From: an uncultured Kordiimonas sp.
Lineage (GTDB): Bacteria; Pseudomonadota; Alphaproteobacteria; Sphingomonadales; Kordiimonadaceae
NCBI GenBank assembly: GCA_947503575.1
Contig: CANNDZ010000004.1
Location: 1 to 64,000 of the forward strand
DNA: 64,000 bases
Direction of reading: 5' to 3'
This document shows, piece after piece, positions 8,178 to 17,211 of the stretch; position 1 is the stretch's first letter, and each line of letters opens with the position of its first letter. The translations under genes were made by a program, and so were the position numbers. The notes beneath the pieces were generated by a model, which did not search any database, had not been told where the DNA came from, and saw only the letters and a list, made by a program, of their open reading frames with translations.

Positions 8178-8945
8178 ATGAAACTGACCGACCGCATACG
8201 ATCTTTGTTTTTTAACATCTTTTTCTATCCTTTTACCTTGTTGTTTTGCGGCATTGTGGTGGCCCCTCTGTGTTTTGCAAAAACGGACGGACCTGTGCGA
8301 TGGGGCATTTACTGGTACTGCAGAGGGTCGCTTTGGATTGCCCGTGTGTGTTCGGGTATACGGTATGAACATCGGTATGCAGAGCGGTTGCCAAAGGATG
8401 GTGCGCTCATCATTGCGGCTGCGCACCAAAGCAACATGGACCCAATGTTGACGTATTTGTTGCGCGGTGACGTGACTGCTTTGGCAAAAAAGGAACTGTT
8501 CAAACTGCCGTTTATTGGCCCGATCCTGACCAAAGCGAAAATTATAAAAGTCGATCGCCAATCGAAAACTGCACACAGGAGCATGCAGGCGGTTGCAGAA
8601 CATGTTGAAGAAAGTGGTCGTCCGCTAATTGTTTATCCACAGGCGACACGGGTTGCGATTGGTAAAAGTAAGCCGCTGAAAAGCGGCGCGTATTATCTTT
8701 ACAAAGATGCGGGCCTTAAGGTGTATCCAGTTGCCACAAACACAGGGCTGTTCTGGACCCGTGGTTTTTGGCACCGGGCAGGGACAGCCATCTTTCAGAT
8801 CGGTGAACCTTTTCCAAGCGACATGTCCAAAGAAGAGTTTATGGCGCGTCTGCACCAAGAGGTCGTGGTGGAAAGCAATGCGCTGGTGCGCGAAGCCGGT
8901 TACGAGCATCTGTTACCAAAAGACGCAGACAAGCCTTTGAAATAG
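8178..8945 (+). CDS. plsC: 1-acyl-sn-glycerol-3-phosphate acyltransferase (PlsC family)
   Basis: This 255-residue membrane-associated acyltransferase would acylate lysophosphatidic acid to phosphatidic acid in phospholipid synthesis. A hydrophobic N-terminal segment (about residues 8-33) is followed by the catalytic HxxxxD motif (His83, Asp88, in HQSNMD). The second substrate motif, usually FPEGTR, reads YPQATR (about 153-158), keeping Thr-Arg but replacing Glu-Gly by Gln-Ala. That variation is tolerated in some lysophosphatidate acyltransferases, but acyl-acceptor choice could differ. The gene precedes cysE on the same strand, with a 133-base gap. Confidence 0.88.
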   Translation: MKLTDRIRSLFFNIFFYPFTLLFCGIVVAPLCFAKTDGPVRWGIYWYCRGSLWIARVCSGIRYEHRYAERLPKDGALIIAAAHQSNMDPMLTYLLRGDVTALAKKELFKLPFIGPILTKAKIIKVDRQSKTAHRSMQAVAEHVEESGRPLIVYPQATRVAIGKSKPLKSGAYYLYKDAGLKVYPVATNTGLFWTRGFWHRAGTAIFQIGEPFPSDMSKEEFMARLHQEVVVESNALVREAGYEHLLPKDADKPLK

Positions 8946-9078
8946 CCACTGCTGTCGCGGTTGCCATGGCCGGTTCAGATTAGTTTTCTCCCGAAATTGT
9001 GAAGAAAATCTCGTGTTCCCGGGGCTTGTAGTTCATCCCCCGAAGCCTAAAGTGTATGAGACAGCAGGGAGAGCGCAT

Positions 9079-9948
9079 ATGGCGCAGGTATCTGAAAGTC
9101 CATCCAGCCTTGAGCAGGTGGCAGAACAGCTTCGGACGCACCATAAAAAATATGGTCGGCAGTCTGGCCTGTCGCTCACCAAAATTGGCAGCCTGCTTAA
9201 GCAAACAATTGCGGTACTATTCCCACACCATGCCCCAACAGATTCGGCAGATGACAGCCTCATAGATCGGCTGCAAAGCCTTGAGGGAGATTTCCACAAC
9301 CTTGTTGAACCTTTATGTGAAGACAAGGATGTCGGGTGCACCAAGCTTCTGGTCAAAGGCTTTATGTCCGACCTTCCGCGGATTGCTGCCTATGCGAGCG
9401 AAGATGCTGCTGCGCTATATGAAGGCGACCCTGCGGCAGAGTCGATTGATGAAGTTATCTTGTGTTATCCAGGCTTTTTTGCGGTGGTGGCCTACCGTCT
9501 TGCCCACGCCTTGTACAAGCGCGACGTCCCCTTATTGCCGCGTATGATTTGTGAATATGCTCACCAGAAAACCGGCATCGATATTCACCCCGGCGCAACC
9601 ATCGGGCGCTCGTTGTTTATAGACCATGGCACCGGCGTCGTGATCGGCGAAACAACCGTTATTGGTAACAATGTTAAAATTTATCAGGGCGTTACCCTCG
9701 GTGCTCTGCGCGTTGACCGTGAACACCGTGCGAAAAAGCGCCATCCAACCATTGAAGACAATGTCGTGATATATGCCGGGGCCACAATATTAGGCGGAGA
9801 GACAATTGTTGGCCGTAATTCTGTTATCGGTGGCAACGTATGGATTACGCGGTCAATCCCGGCGTGGTCACGGGTTATGTTCAAACCTGCCGACACGGAT
9901 GAAATCATCCCTATTCAGGCGCGAAAACAAGCTGGCCAAAAAGGGTAG
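9079..9948 (+). CDS. cysE: Serine O-acetyltransferase
   Basis: This enzyme makes O-acetylserine from serine and acetyl-CoA, the first step of cysteine synthesis. It is 289 residues from ATG 9079, which has GGGAG seven bases upstream; a GTG further upstream in frame (9013) has no such site. The N-terminal half is helical, and the C-terminal half is a left-handed beta helix of hexapeptide repeats with the family block [22 protein letters not shown] and [12 protein letters not shown]. The length and divergent N terminus suit the longer EpsC/SRPT-type enzymes rather than the E. coli type. The gene is followed by cysK, so both steps of the pathway lie together. A hairpin sits right at its stop. 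Confidence 0.93.
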   Translation: MAQVSESPSSLEQVAEQLRTHHKKYGRQSGLSLTKIGSLLKQTIAVLFPHHAPTDSADDSLIDRLQSLEGDFHNLVEPLCEDKDVGCTKLLVKGFMSDLPRIAAYASEDAAALYEGDPAAESIDEVILCYPGFFAVVAYRLAHALYKRDVPLLPRMICEYAHQKTGIDIHPGATIGRSLFIDHGTGVVIGETTVIGNNVKIYQGVTLGALRVDREHRAKKRHPTIEDNVVIYAGATILGGETIVGRNSVIGGNVWITRSIPAWSRVMFKPADTDEIIPIQARKQAGQKG

Positions 9949-9969
9949 CCATCAATTTCTCTTGATGGC
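9948..9969 (+). terminator. Hairpin directly after cysE
   Basis: GCCATCAA, six-base loop, TTGATGGC is a perfect 8-base-pair stem that begins at the last base of the cysE stop codon. There is no run of T after it, so it may stabilise the 3' end or partly terminate between cysE and cysK rather than act as a full intrinsic terminator. Confidence 0.45.
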
Positions 9970-10043
9970 CATTTCCCCGCGCAGACGTATCCGTTACGAT
10001 GATCCACAAAAGCCCTCAATTATAACCTGAGAGAGATCTACCC

Positions 10044-10958
10044 ATGAAAGCTTCCTCTATTCTTGCAACGATTGGCGATACCCCTCATGTGCAGTTGGCA
10101 AAGCTGTTCCCGGATCATGAGGTCTGGCTCAAGCAGGAGCGCACTAACCCGGGCGGATCAATCAAGGACCGTATTGCGCTTGCCATGATTGAAACGGCCG
10201 AAGCGGATGGCTCATTGCAAAAGGGCGGTGTTATTATTGAACCAACCTCTGGCAACACAGGTATCGGTCTGGCGATGGTGGCTGCAGTAAAGGGCTACCG
10301 GCTTATCCTTGTTATGCCAGAGTCTATGTCCATTGAGCGCCGCCGTATCATGCTGGCTTATGGTGCCGAGTTTGTCCTGACACCTAAAGAGTTGGGTATG
10401 AAAGGGGCTCTGGCAAAGGCAACAGAGCTTTTTGAAGATACGCCGGGTGCTTGGATGCCACAGCAGTTTGCCAACCCGGCCAATGTGGAAGTGCATCAAA
10501 CCATCACCTCACAGGAAATACTGGATGACTTCCCAGATGGCTTGGACTGCATGATCACCGGTGTTGGCACTGGCGGCCACATCACTGGCTGTGCCAAGAC
10601 ATTGAAAGATCAATGGTCAGGCTTTGAGGTTTATGCCGTTGAGCCGACGTTGTCGCCTGTTCTGTCTGGCGGTGACCCGGGACCTCACCCTATTCAGGGT
10701 ATAGGTGCCGGGTTTGTGCCTGATGTTATGGATGCCTCTCTGCTGGATGGTGTTTTGCAGGCTGAGCCAGAAGACGCCAAAGAAATGGCGCGCCGGGCGG
10801 CACGGGAAGAAGGCATGTTAATTGGTATATCTTCTGGCGCGACGTTGGCTGCAATTAGCCAGCATCTTGACGGTAAACCTGCCGGCATGCGGGTACTTGG
10901 GTTTTGTTACGACACAGGCGAGCGTTACCTGTCTGTGCCCGACTTCCTACCGGAATAG
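10044..10958 (+). CDS. cysK: Cysteine synthase (O-acetylserine sulfhydrylase)
   Basis: This 304-residue PLP enzyme uses O-acetylserine and sulfide to make cysteine. The PLP lysine is in NPGGSIKDR (about residues 34-42), the acetylserine-binding loop reads PTSGNTGIG (about 68-76), and the phosphate-binding glycine loop is [10 protein letters not shown] (about 173-182). The late conserved SSGAT is present near residue 265. A good ribosome site (GAGAGA) precedes ATG 10044. It is downstream of cysE. Whether it is the CysK or CysM subtype cannot be settled by eye; the substrate-loop sequence favours the general CysK/CysM group. Confidence 0.92.
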   Translation: MKASSILATIGDTPHVQLAKLFPDHEVWLKQERTNPGGSIKDRIALAMIETAEADGSLQKGGVIIEPTSGNTGIGLAMVAAVKGYRLILVMPESMSIERRRIMLAYGAEFVLTPKELGMKGALAKATELFEDTPGAWMPQQFANPANVEVHQTITSQEILDDFPDGLDCMITGVGTGGHITGCAKTLKDQWSGFEVYAVEPTLSPVLSGGDPGPHPIQGIGAGFVPDVMDASLLDGVLQAEPEDAKEMARRAAREEGMLIGISSGATLAAISQHLDGKPAGMRVLGFCYDTGERYLSVPDFLPE

Positions 10959-10961
10959 GGC

Positions 10962-10979
10962 GGCCAGACTAGACTGGCC
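10962..10979 (+). terminator. Short perfect hairpin after cysK
   Basis: GGCCAG, loop ACTAGA, CTGGCC lies five bases past the cysK stop. The stem is six GC-rich pairs with no T run, so it is a weak terminator candidate. A further copy of CGGCCAGG follows at about 10990. Confidence 0.35.
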
Positions 10980-11155
10980 AGGATGAATCGGCCAGGGTTA
11001 ATCGACCTGAGTAAATCAGCAGGTTGAGTTGGATAAAATAGGTTAGTTTTGAGAGACCTGTCTGTTTCAGACGTGTTTTTGAGAGACTATGTATCTTATT
11101 GCTGTTTCAGGTATCTGACCCGTCGCAGCTAACCCTAAATCATAATGATTTGGTC

Positions 11156-11509
11156 TTATTCTTCGTCCTGGTCGATGTCTGGCTGAATGGAACCGGTTTC
11201 AAGACGCACAATGAGCGCAATATGATCTCCCCGGATTGCCAATTCCTTATAGGACCCACGAGGCAGCGGTATACCTTGATCAATGCAATGGTTCAGTACT
11301 GCGGGGCCAAGCTCGCCGCTATCCACAATCACTGGCTCTGAACCATCAGTCATTTCAATGGTGGCGGCGACTTCGCCATCAGCATTTACCCTGGCGGAAA
11401 TCGTGCGCACCGGTATGTCGGCTGTAAGGCCTCTGCCTTCCAGAACAGGACGCAATGCGACAAACAGTTCTTCATCTGAAAAAATGATACTGCGGGATTC
11501 TAAAATCAT
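11156..11509 (-). CDS. Hypothetical protein, 117 residues
   Basis: I do not recognise the family. It is a soluble, acidic protein with an alternating beta-like middle (TISARVNADGEVAATIEMTDG) and an acidic tail ending in DQDEE. It starts at ATG 11509 and contains no cysteines apart from one in VLNHCID. The gene lies downstream of, and on the same strand as, the AI-2E-type permease gene, with a 77-base gap, so the two may be co-transcribed. The coding look is good (balanced composition, clean start and stop). Confidence 0.6.
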   Translation of the reverse strand: MILESRSIIFSDEELFVALRPVLEGRGLTADIPVRTISARVNADGEVAATIEMTDGSEPVIVDSGELGPAVLNHCIDQGIPLPRGSYKELAIRGDHIALIVRLETGSIQPDIDQDEE

Positions 11510-11586
11510 CGAACCAACGTGTCCTTTTTGCCAGGTAACGCCTTCAATCTAGGCAGAAAATAATGAAAATAAAAGAAATTTTCTTT

Positions 11587-12660
11587 TCACTTGATCGCGG
11601 TGGCTTTGTTTGCGGCGGACCTTTCGCGCCAAGCACGAATAACGGCATTTGCCACTGTGGCAAGCGGTATAGCGAAGAATACACCCCACAGGCCCCACAA
11701 TCCGCCAAACACCAGTATCGCAAGAATAATGGCGTTCGGGTGGAGTTTGACGACCTCTGAAAATAGAAGCGGGGCAAGCAAGTTGCCATCAAACGCTTGC
11801 AGAATAAGATAGACCGTAATTGCCCACACTGTTTCAGGTGCGGCACCCCACTGAAAATAGGCCACAAGCGCAACAGGTAAGGTGACAACGGCAGCCCCGA
11901 AGTAGGGGACCACAACACTGAGGCCGGTTGCAACAGCCAGCAGTGTGGCATACCGCAAGTCAAGGAACTGATATGCGATGAAGGCCGCAAAGCCGACAAT
12001 AAGAATTTCGTATATCTTGCCGCGTGCATAATCGCCAGCCCGCTCCACTACCTCCCGCCAAACCTGATCAAGAAGCATCTTGTCCTGAGGTAAAAAGTTA
12101 GCGATCCAGTCCAGAATTACGTCTTTGTCTTTCAGGAAGAAAAAGACCATCACAGGCACCAAAACCATATAAACGGCCACTGTAATGGCGCCAGTAAGAC
12201 CAGCGGAGAAATACTGCAAAATCTGTGGCCCTACGTTCGCAAATTCGTTGCCCAGGCTTGCAAACCATGCACGCACTTGATCTTCTGAAATCAGCTCCGG
12301 GAACCGCCCTTGCAGATCCAGCAGGGCCCGCTGCACGCTACTGATAATGGCCGGCGTGTCGTTTATGAACTGAGCAATTTGCTGCACAAGGGGGGGAATA
12401 ACCGCCAAAAGCACAATCAGGGCGATAAGCAGGAACCCGATATATACCGCCAGAAATGCCAGCATTGGCCGCGCGCCCCGACGGACCAGCCAATCAATCG
12501 GTCCATCCAGTAAAAAGGCGATCACGACGGCTGCAATAGCGGGTGCCAGCATACCACCAAACAGGGTGACCAGCAGCAGCGTTGCAAGCAAAGCGGCAAC
12601 AAGGATGACCACTTGGGAGTCGCTGAAGGTTCTGTGGAACCATTCACTGATCATGTTCAT
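11587..12660 (-). CDS. AI-2E transporter-type (PerM/YdiK family) membrane protein
   Basis: This protein of about 357 residues is counted from ATG 12660, which has GGAG eight bases upstream; the frame extends 12 codons further without a better start. It has paired N-terminal helices, a long polar middle part (about residues 110-190), then five hydrophobic helices. The conserved region includes PVMVFFFLKD (about 164-173) and the glycine-rich helices around FGGLWGLWGVFFAIPLA near the C terminus. Members include the AI-2 exporter TqsA, but most have unknown substrates, including Na+/H+ exchange in some, so no substrate is claimed. It is the upstream gene of a probable two-gene unit. Confidence 0.87.
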   Translation of the reverse strand: MNMISEWFHRTFSDSQVVILVAALLATLLLVTLFGGMLAPAIAAVVIAFLLDGPIDWLVRRGARPMLAFLAVYIGFLLIALIVLLAVIPPLVQQIAQFINDTPAIISSVQRALLDLQGRFPELISEDQVRAWFASLGNEFANVGPQILQYFSAGLTGAITVAVYMVLVPVMVFFFLKDKDVILDWIANFLPQDKMLLDQVWREVVERAGDYARGKIYEILIVGFAAFIAYQFLDLRYATLLAVATGLSVVVPYFGAAVVTLPVALVAYFQWGAAPETVWAITVYLILQAFDGNLLAPLLFSEVVKLHPNAIILAILVFGGLWGLWGVFFAIPLATVANAVIRAWRERSAANKATAIK

Positions 12661-12764
12661 GCATTGCTCTCCACCTGCGGCTATGTAGGCACGCATATCT
12701 TGGGCTGCACTCTAGCATGCGTTCAAAGCTTTAAGATACCGGAAAATAGGGCGTTTTCGCGGCG

Positions 12765-13517
12765 CTATCCGGTTGAAACACCGCCGTCGACAATAAAGTT
12801 TGCGCCTGTCACATTTGCGGCTTCATCGCTTGCAAGATACAGAACGGTTTTTGCCACATCGTCCGGTGATGCTGGTCCTGTTTTTGGAATACCGCCTGCA
12901 AATTTTTCAAGGTCACCACCAATATCTTCAAGGGCACGCTCGAACATGGGTGTTTGCATGGGCCCCGGGGAAACGGTGTTGATCCGCACGTTCATATCGG
13001 CATAGTCGAGCGCGGCTGACTTGCTAAGGCCAACAACAGCATGTTTGCTCATGCCGTACGGGGCCATCCATCCCGCACCAGAACGAGACAGAATAGACGC
13101 AATATTAATGATCGCGCCGCCTGCATCCAGCATCTGCGGAATTTGATGGCGCATGGCATGCCAAATGCCCATTACATTGGTTTGCAGGACATCATTAACG
13201 GTATCAAGGTCATGGTCTGCAAAGCGAGCGGCCGTGTGGCTTATGCCTGCGTTATTGACCGCTATATCAAGCCTGTCCTTGTATGCCACGGCGTGACCAA
13301 TAAAAGCCTGCATAGCGGCATCATCGCGAACATCAGCCTGAACATACTGGGTGGTACCCACAAGCGAACTGGTCTCATGCATGACCCTTTCACCTTCTAT
13401 GTCCAGAAGACCACAGAAGAAAACACTTCCACCTTCCGCTGCAAATGCCTTGACGATGGCTTCGCCGAGACCGGAAGTGCCGCCTGTTACAGCAATGACT
13501 TTGTTTTCAAAGCGCAT
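12765..13517 (-). CDS. Short-chain dehydrogenase/reductase
   Basis: This 250-residue classical SDR uses NAD(P)(H) to oxidise or reduce an unknown alcohol or ketone in the cytoplasm. The cofactor motif TGGTSGLG is at about residues 11-18, NNAG near 88-91, the catalytic Ser in NIASILSRSG (about 137-146) and YGMSK (Tyr-x3-Lys) near 154-158. The C-terminal VTGANFIVDGG is typical. It starts at ATG 13517. It is divergent from the Tat-exported DJ-1-type gene. The sequence gives no indication of substrate, and FabG-like acyl reductase activity is only one possibility. Confidence 0.9.
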   Translation of the reverse strand: MRFENKVIAVTGGTSGLGEAIVKAFAAEGGSVFFCGLLDIEGERVMHETSSLVGTTQYVQADVRDDAAMQAFIGHAVAYKDRLDIAVNNAGISHTAARFADHDLDTVNDVLQTNVMGIWHAMRHQIPQMLDAGGAIINIASILSRSGAGWMAPYGMSKHAVVGLSKSAALDYADMNVRINTVSPGPMQTPMFERALEDIGGDLEKFAGGIPKTGPASPDDVAKTVLYLASDEAANVTGANFIVDGGVSTG

Positions 13518-13696
13518 GGAAAATTCCTTTAACGGCGATGGCTAACGGTCCGGCACAGCGAAGGCAAGCAGAAATATCAGCTCAGATGATAACGGGGCAT
13601 CTTGTTTGTCCCTTGGGGTGATGCGTCGTTCTATCATCTGGCATCCTCGTGTTTTATCCGGCAGGATGCTTTAAAGACTGTAACAAGGAGACTGAT

Positions 13697-14521
13697 GTGA
13701 GCCCTCTCGTGAACAGACGATCATTCGCAACTTTCGTTGCTGGCGCATTAATCGCTGGCGGCGCCACAAGCGTTTCAGGGCAGGATAGATCTGGGCAGGG
13801 TGGCTCCGGTCAACAAAAGCCCGACCATGATATGAGCGACATGCCCAGCCATTGGCAGGGACATGAACATATATACTTGTTGGCATACCCCGGTATGACT
13901 GCGCTAGACTTGGTAGGTCCACAATATATGTTTTCATCGCTGGTGGGCGCGCGGGTGGAAGTGGTTGCAAAAACGCGCGAACCTTTAGTGACCGATACGG
14001 GCTTAACGTTGGTGCCGGATGCTACCTTTCAGGATTTGCCCAGTGAATTGACCGTCATTTTTGCACCGGGCGGCACGACGGGCACGCTTGCAGCCATGCG
14101 AGATAGCGAAACCATCGACTTCCTGAAAACTGCCGGGGACCGTGCTGCGTTTGTCACGTCTGTATGCACGGGGTCTCTGCTTTTGGGGAAGGCTGGTTTG
14201 CTGGACGGATATAAAGCAACGTCGCATTGGATGACAGTGCCGCAACTTCCCCTTTTTGGTGCTACGGCAGTAGAGGACCGTGTTGTTATTGACAGGAACC
14301 GCATAACCGGTGCCGGGGTTAGCGCTGGGCTTGATTTTGGACTTCAGCTTGTTGGCGAATTCCGTGACGCTGATTATGCCGAGACGGTCCAGCTATTGTG
14401 CGAATATGCACCTGACCCCCCTTTTAATGCCGGGTCTCCCGGGACAGCAAAGAAGCATCAGGTCGATATGTTGCAACAGATGCTTGGTGGGTTCATAGAG
14501 GCCGTTGCTGCAGAAGCTTAG
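13697..14521 (+). CDS. Tat-exported DJ-1/PfpI family protein (GlxA/isonitrile hydratase-like)
   Basis: The best start is GTG 13697, with AAGGAG six bases upstream; the frame is open earlier (GTG 13649) but without a site. The 274-residue product begins with a twin-arginine signal (VNRRSFATF, then a hydrophobic AGALIAGGAT stretch). After a Gly/Gln-rich linker comes a DJ-1/PfpI domain with the nucleophile elbow SVCTGS (about residue 155) and the downstream block KATSHW. That arrangement is closest to the isonitrile-hydratase and GlxA-like branch. No AraC DNA-binding domain is attached, so it is an enzyme or chaperone, not a regulator. Periplasmic DJ-1-type proteins are uncommon. Substrate unknown. 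Confidence 0.85.
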   Translation: MSPLVNRRSFATFVAGALIAGGATSVSGQDRSGQGGSGQQKPDHDMSDMPSHWQGHEHIYLLAYPGMTALDLVGPQYMFSSLVGARVEVVAKTREPLVTDTGLTLVPDATFQDLPSELTVIFAPGGTTGTLAAMRDSETIDFLKTAGDRAAFVTSVCTGSLLLGKAGLLDGYKATSHWMTVPQLPLFGATAVEDRVVIDRNRITGAGVSAGLDFGLQLVGEFRDADYAETVQLLCEYAPDPPFNAGSPGTAKKHQVDMLQQMLGGFIEAVAAEA

Positions 14522-14549
14522 CGGCGACAGCTAAAGCAAACCAAGCGGA

Positions 14550-15641
14550 TTAGCGGTTACCATGGGCATGACTATGCCCGGCCAGAGCAGAAGGAAATAT
14601 ACGCCCAAAGAAACTTCTGGCGCCTGTGTGGATCATTACGGGCGTCAGTAAGGCCATCCAGACCATAAACAGCAAGGAAATGGACACGGGCAGCGGCAAG
14701 AACTCAGGCTTCAACATGCTTGCGAACGCCAGAACCATCCATAGCACCAGTGTCCAAGGCATGACTTGCTGCACTCGTTTGTAGGCGCGCACCCAGTCCG
14801 CATGCATTTTGCCGTAAATGGCAAAGCCAATAATCATCAGTAGCGCGATCGGCGCAACCAAACTGCCGGTAAGAGCCATTAAATCAATCAGATGCTGCAA
14901 ATTGTGTGCATGAGTTACGGCCTCTGCGGAAACCGGGCTATGATCATAATAATGTGAGCCAATCAACGATACAACAAACAGAACACCGAACGCTGTGCCA
15001 ACACGGTGGGATAAGGCGGTTGATGCGCTGGGCACATGATCATGGTCACCAACGGGATGCATAACAACATGCAGCAAAGACCCCGCGGCAAACGCCTGCC
15101 AGTACCCCGCCAACGGGACATGGTACCATTCGCCAGCGAACAGCACCATAAAGTAGCCAACCAAGGTCATTGCTGCCATGGCCGACAAAATGGCAAAACC
15201 GCCGGCATTTGTAAGGATCGGCCGCATTAGCCACCAAACAGCTATGGCAACACCGATTCGGTGCAGCAATATGCCGGTTGCCAAAAAAGACCCATGAACA
15301 CTGTCACGGGCAAAGGCCAAAATTGCGCCATCGCTGGCCGCGTGGATAATAAGCGCAAGTGTGGCGACCAGCATTACGACCCGGTGCGTAATTTCTTCGG
15401 TTTTGTGGAACATAAGTTCGGACAACCAGGGTAAGACGAACCCCAGAAAAGCAATGGCCAGTGCAATGATTCCGCCGTATTCCAGGGCTTCTGGCAACAG
15501 TGTCATGGTAATCAGGCCCAAAACCGTGATCAGCACAAAACCATCTATGCCGCCCTTGAGTGCAGGCACGCGCTGGACCACGCGCGCCAACAGGGGCGCG
15601 GCCAACAATATCAAGGCCGACAATATCACTATAAATGTCAC
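14550..15641 (-). CDS. ZIP-like integral membrane protein, probable metal permease
   Basis: This 363-residue protein has about ten membrane segments, a GTG start and AGGAAG as ribosome site. Two short motifs recall the metal-binding helices of ZIP transporters: HAASDGAIL (His100, Asp104) and LLHRIGVAIAVW (His127). A third histidine-bearing helix is LLHVVMHP, followed by the loop GDHDHVP. The C terminus ends in a histidine-rich tail (GHSHAHG), as often seen in metal carriers. The overall length is greater than in standard bacterial ZIPs (about 260-300). Function as a divalent-metal importer or exporter is inferred from the motifs only. Confidence 0.55.
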   Translation of the reverse strand: MTFIVILSALILLAAPLLARVVQRVPALKGGIDGFVLITVLGLITMTLLPEALEYGGIIALAIAFLGFVLPWLSELMFHKTEEITHRVVMLVATLALIIHAASDGAILAFARDSVHGSFLATGILLHRIGVAIAVWWLMRPILTNAGGFAILSAMAAMTLVGYFMVLFAGEWYHVPLAGYWQAFAAGSLLHVVMHPVGDHDHVPSASTALSHRVGTAFGVLFVVSLIGSHYYDHSPVSAEAVTHAHNLQHLIDLMALTGSLVAPIALLMIIGFAIYGKMHADWVRAYKRVQQVMPWTLVLWMVLAFASMLKPEFLPLPVSISLLFMVWMALLTPVMIHTGARSFFGRIFPSALAGHSHAHGNR

Positions 15642-15740
15642 TACGGCTTCCTAGGCACACCCTGCTTAAGACAGGTTATAATATCACATTCCCTAGTCAT
15701 AAACCAATTGCCGCAGGCAATCCAACGTTTTTTGGCCATT

Positions 15741-15776
15741 AAAAAACAGCGCCAAAACGTGTCGACGCTGTTTTAA
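15741..15776 (-). terminator. Intrinsic terminator downstream of the tandem FKBP gene
   Basis: On the minus strand AAAACAGCG pairs with CGCTGTTTT around a 14-base loop and is followed by TTTTTT. It begins about 26 bases after the FKBP stop. The A/T-flanked stem could also work in the other direction. Confidence 0.7.
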
Positions 15777-15801
15777 AACCGTGAGGTCGCCTGTTCGCCG
15801 T

Positions 15802-16791
15802 TTACTCAGCCGGGGCGCTATCCACAGAAATAAGCTCTACGATGAATATCAGGGTTGCATAAGGCGGAATGCTGCCGCTGCCCGACCCGCGTTCACCATA
15901 TCCCAGCTCATAAGGCAGGAAGAATTCATACTTTGACCCTTCTTTCATCAATTGCAGGCCTTCGGTCCAACCCTTGATGACGCCGTTAAGCGGGAAGCTT
16001 GCCGGTTCACCGCGGCGATAGCTGGAGTCAAACTCATCACCATTAATCAGCTTGCCGGAATAGTTGACGGTAACTTGCGATGCCGCCGTTGGCGATTTAC
16101 CGTTACCTTCTTCAATAACCTGATATTGCAGGCCGCTTTCAGTAACCTGAACGCCTTCATTGCTTTTGTTGCGTTCCAGGAACTCGCGGCCCTCTGCGGC
16201 GGCTGCCTCAATACGGCGCTGCTGCAGTGTGGCGACTTCTTCCTCGGTCATTGCTTCAATCAGCTCAAGTTCAAAAATCAGGGTGCTGTTGCCGGGTATA
16301 ACACCACCACCCGCACCGTTTTCACCATATGCAAGGTCTGATGGGATGGTTACTTCGTAGGTATCGCCTTCCTGCATCAGCAAAAGCGCTTCTGTGAAGC
16401 CAGGGATGACACGACCAACAGGAAACGTTGCGGGTTCACCGCGCCCATGGCTCGAATCAAACTCTGTCCCGTCAATAAATTTGCCGCGATAATGAACTGA
16501 GACAAATCCGTCTCTGGTCGGGGTCTTGCCATCGCCTTCGGCCAGAACCTTATATTGCAACCCACTCTCGGTGACCTGTACACCCTCACGGGATTTATTG
16601 GTTTCAAGATATTGCTCATTTTCGAGCGCGTAGGCTTCAGTCATGGAGAGGGTCTCTTTCGAATCTGATACTTCGGCTGGTGCAACAGGTTGACTGGCTG
16701 CATCTTCAGCTTGGTTATTGTTTGAACTGTCGCTGCATGCGGCAAGCGCCGCAAAGGACAGTAGCGCTATCGCGCGCGATACTGGAAACAT
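15802..16791 (-). CDS. Lipoprotein with two tandem FKBP-type peptidyl-prolyl isomerase domains
   Basis: This 329-residue protein has a lipoprotein signal (LLSFAALAAC, lipid Cys at about 19), so it is probably anchored in the periplasm. Each of two FKBP domains is introduced by the same linker plus start (NKS-EGVQVTESGLQY at about 65 and 207), then V-Y-G-x-L/F-x-D/N-G-x-E-F-D-S-S, and ends in ATLIF/STLIF-x-x-EL. The duplicated linkers show an internal gene duplication. Active-site aromatics (Tyr, Phe, Trp/Phe) look retained in both. It likely speeds proline isomerisation in folding exported proteins. Most bacterial FkpA/FklB proteins have a single FKBP domain with a dimerisation helix; two in one chain is less usual. 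It is divergent from the DUF3253 gene. Confidence 0.92.
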   Translation of the reverse strand: MFPVSRAIALLSFAALAACSDSSNNNQAEDAASQPVAPAEVSDSKETLSMTEAYALENEQYLETNKSREGVQVTESGLQYKVLAEGDGKTPTRDGFVSVHYRGKFIDGTEFDSSHGRGEPATFPVGRVIPGFTEALLLMQEGDTYEVTIPSDLAYGENGAGGGVIPGNSTLIFELELIEAMTEEEVATLQQRRIEAAAAEGREFLERNKSNEGVQVTESGLQYQVIEEGNGKSPTAASQVTVNYSGKLINGDEFDSSYRRGEPASFPLNGVIKGWTEGLQLMKEGSKYEFFLPYELGYGERGSGSGSIPPYATLIFIVELISVDSAPAE

Positions 16792-16935
16792 TGTTGATCG
16801 TCCTTGTTTTCGTTCGCCGGGACCCTAGCGGCTAGGCGAACCAAGGGAAAGAAAAAAGATTTAAGTTGCTGTTTGTCGGTGCGTCGATGTTGGCAGCATG
16901 GTACGGGTGAACACCCTGCAACAGAGTAGTGTTCC

Positions 16936-17211
16936 ATGACAGTAACCGACGATACCATCCGAGAGGAAATACTGCGCCAAATTGACGGGGGTAAATCTGT
17001 TGCACCGCGAGATATTGCAACGGTCATTGCACCGGAGGGCGAGGATTGGCGACGGTACCTCAAGCGCATAAGAGCCATTGCTGTTGCCCTGCACAGCGAG
17101 GATAAGCTGGTTTTTATTCGTAAGAAAAAGATTGTATCACCGGATGGCTTGAAAGGCGTTTTTCGTCTTGCTGCTCCCTCGGCGGTGTTGCTTAACCCAG
17201 AGGCTAACTGA
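16936..17211 (+). CDS. DUF3253 protein
   Basis: This 91-residue small basic protein has the pattern of DUF3253: a helix-turn region (SVAPRDIATVIA), a conserved DWRRYLKRIRAIAVALHS stretch and a beta-hairpin FIRKKKIV, ending in FRLA. The shape is reminiscent of a winged helix, but no function is established. Its stop overlaps the start of the Hpt gene by one base (TGATG), so the two are translationally coupled, which suggests a joint role with phosphotransfer signalling. Confidence 0.82.
   Translation: MTVTDDTIREEILRQIDGGKSVAPRDIATVIAPEGEDWRRYLKRIRAIAVALHSEDKLVFIRKKKIVSPDGLKGVFRLAAPSAVLLNPEAN

Noticed and set aside
11045-11110. Two similar units TTTTGAGAGAC ... CTGTTTCAG
   Set aside because: Only two imperfect copies with different spacing, and no regularity of a CRISPR or operator array.
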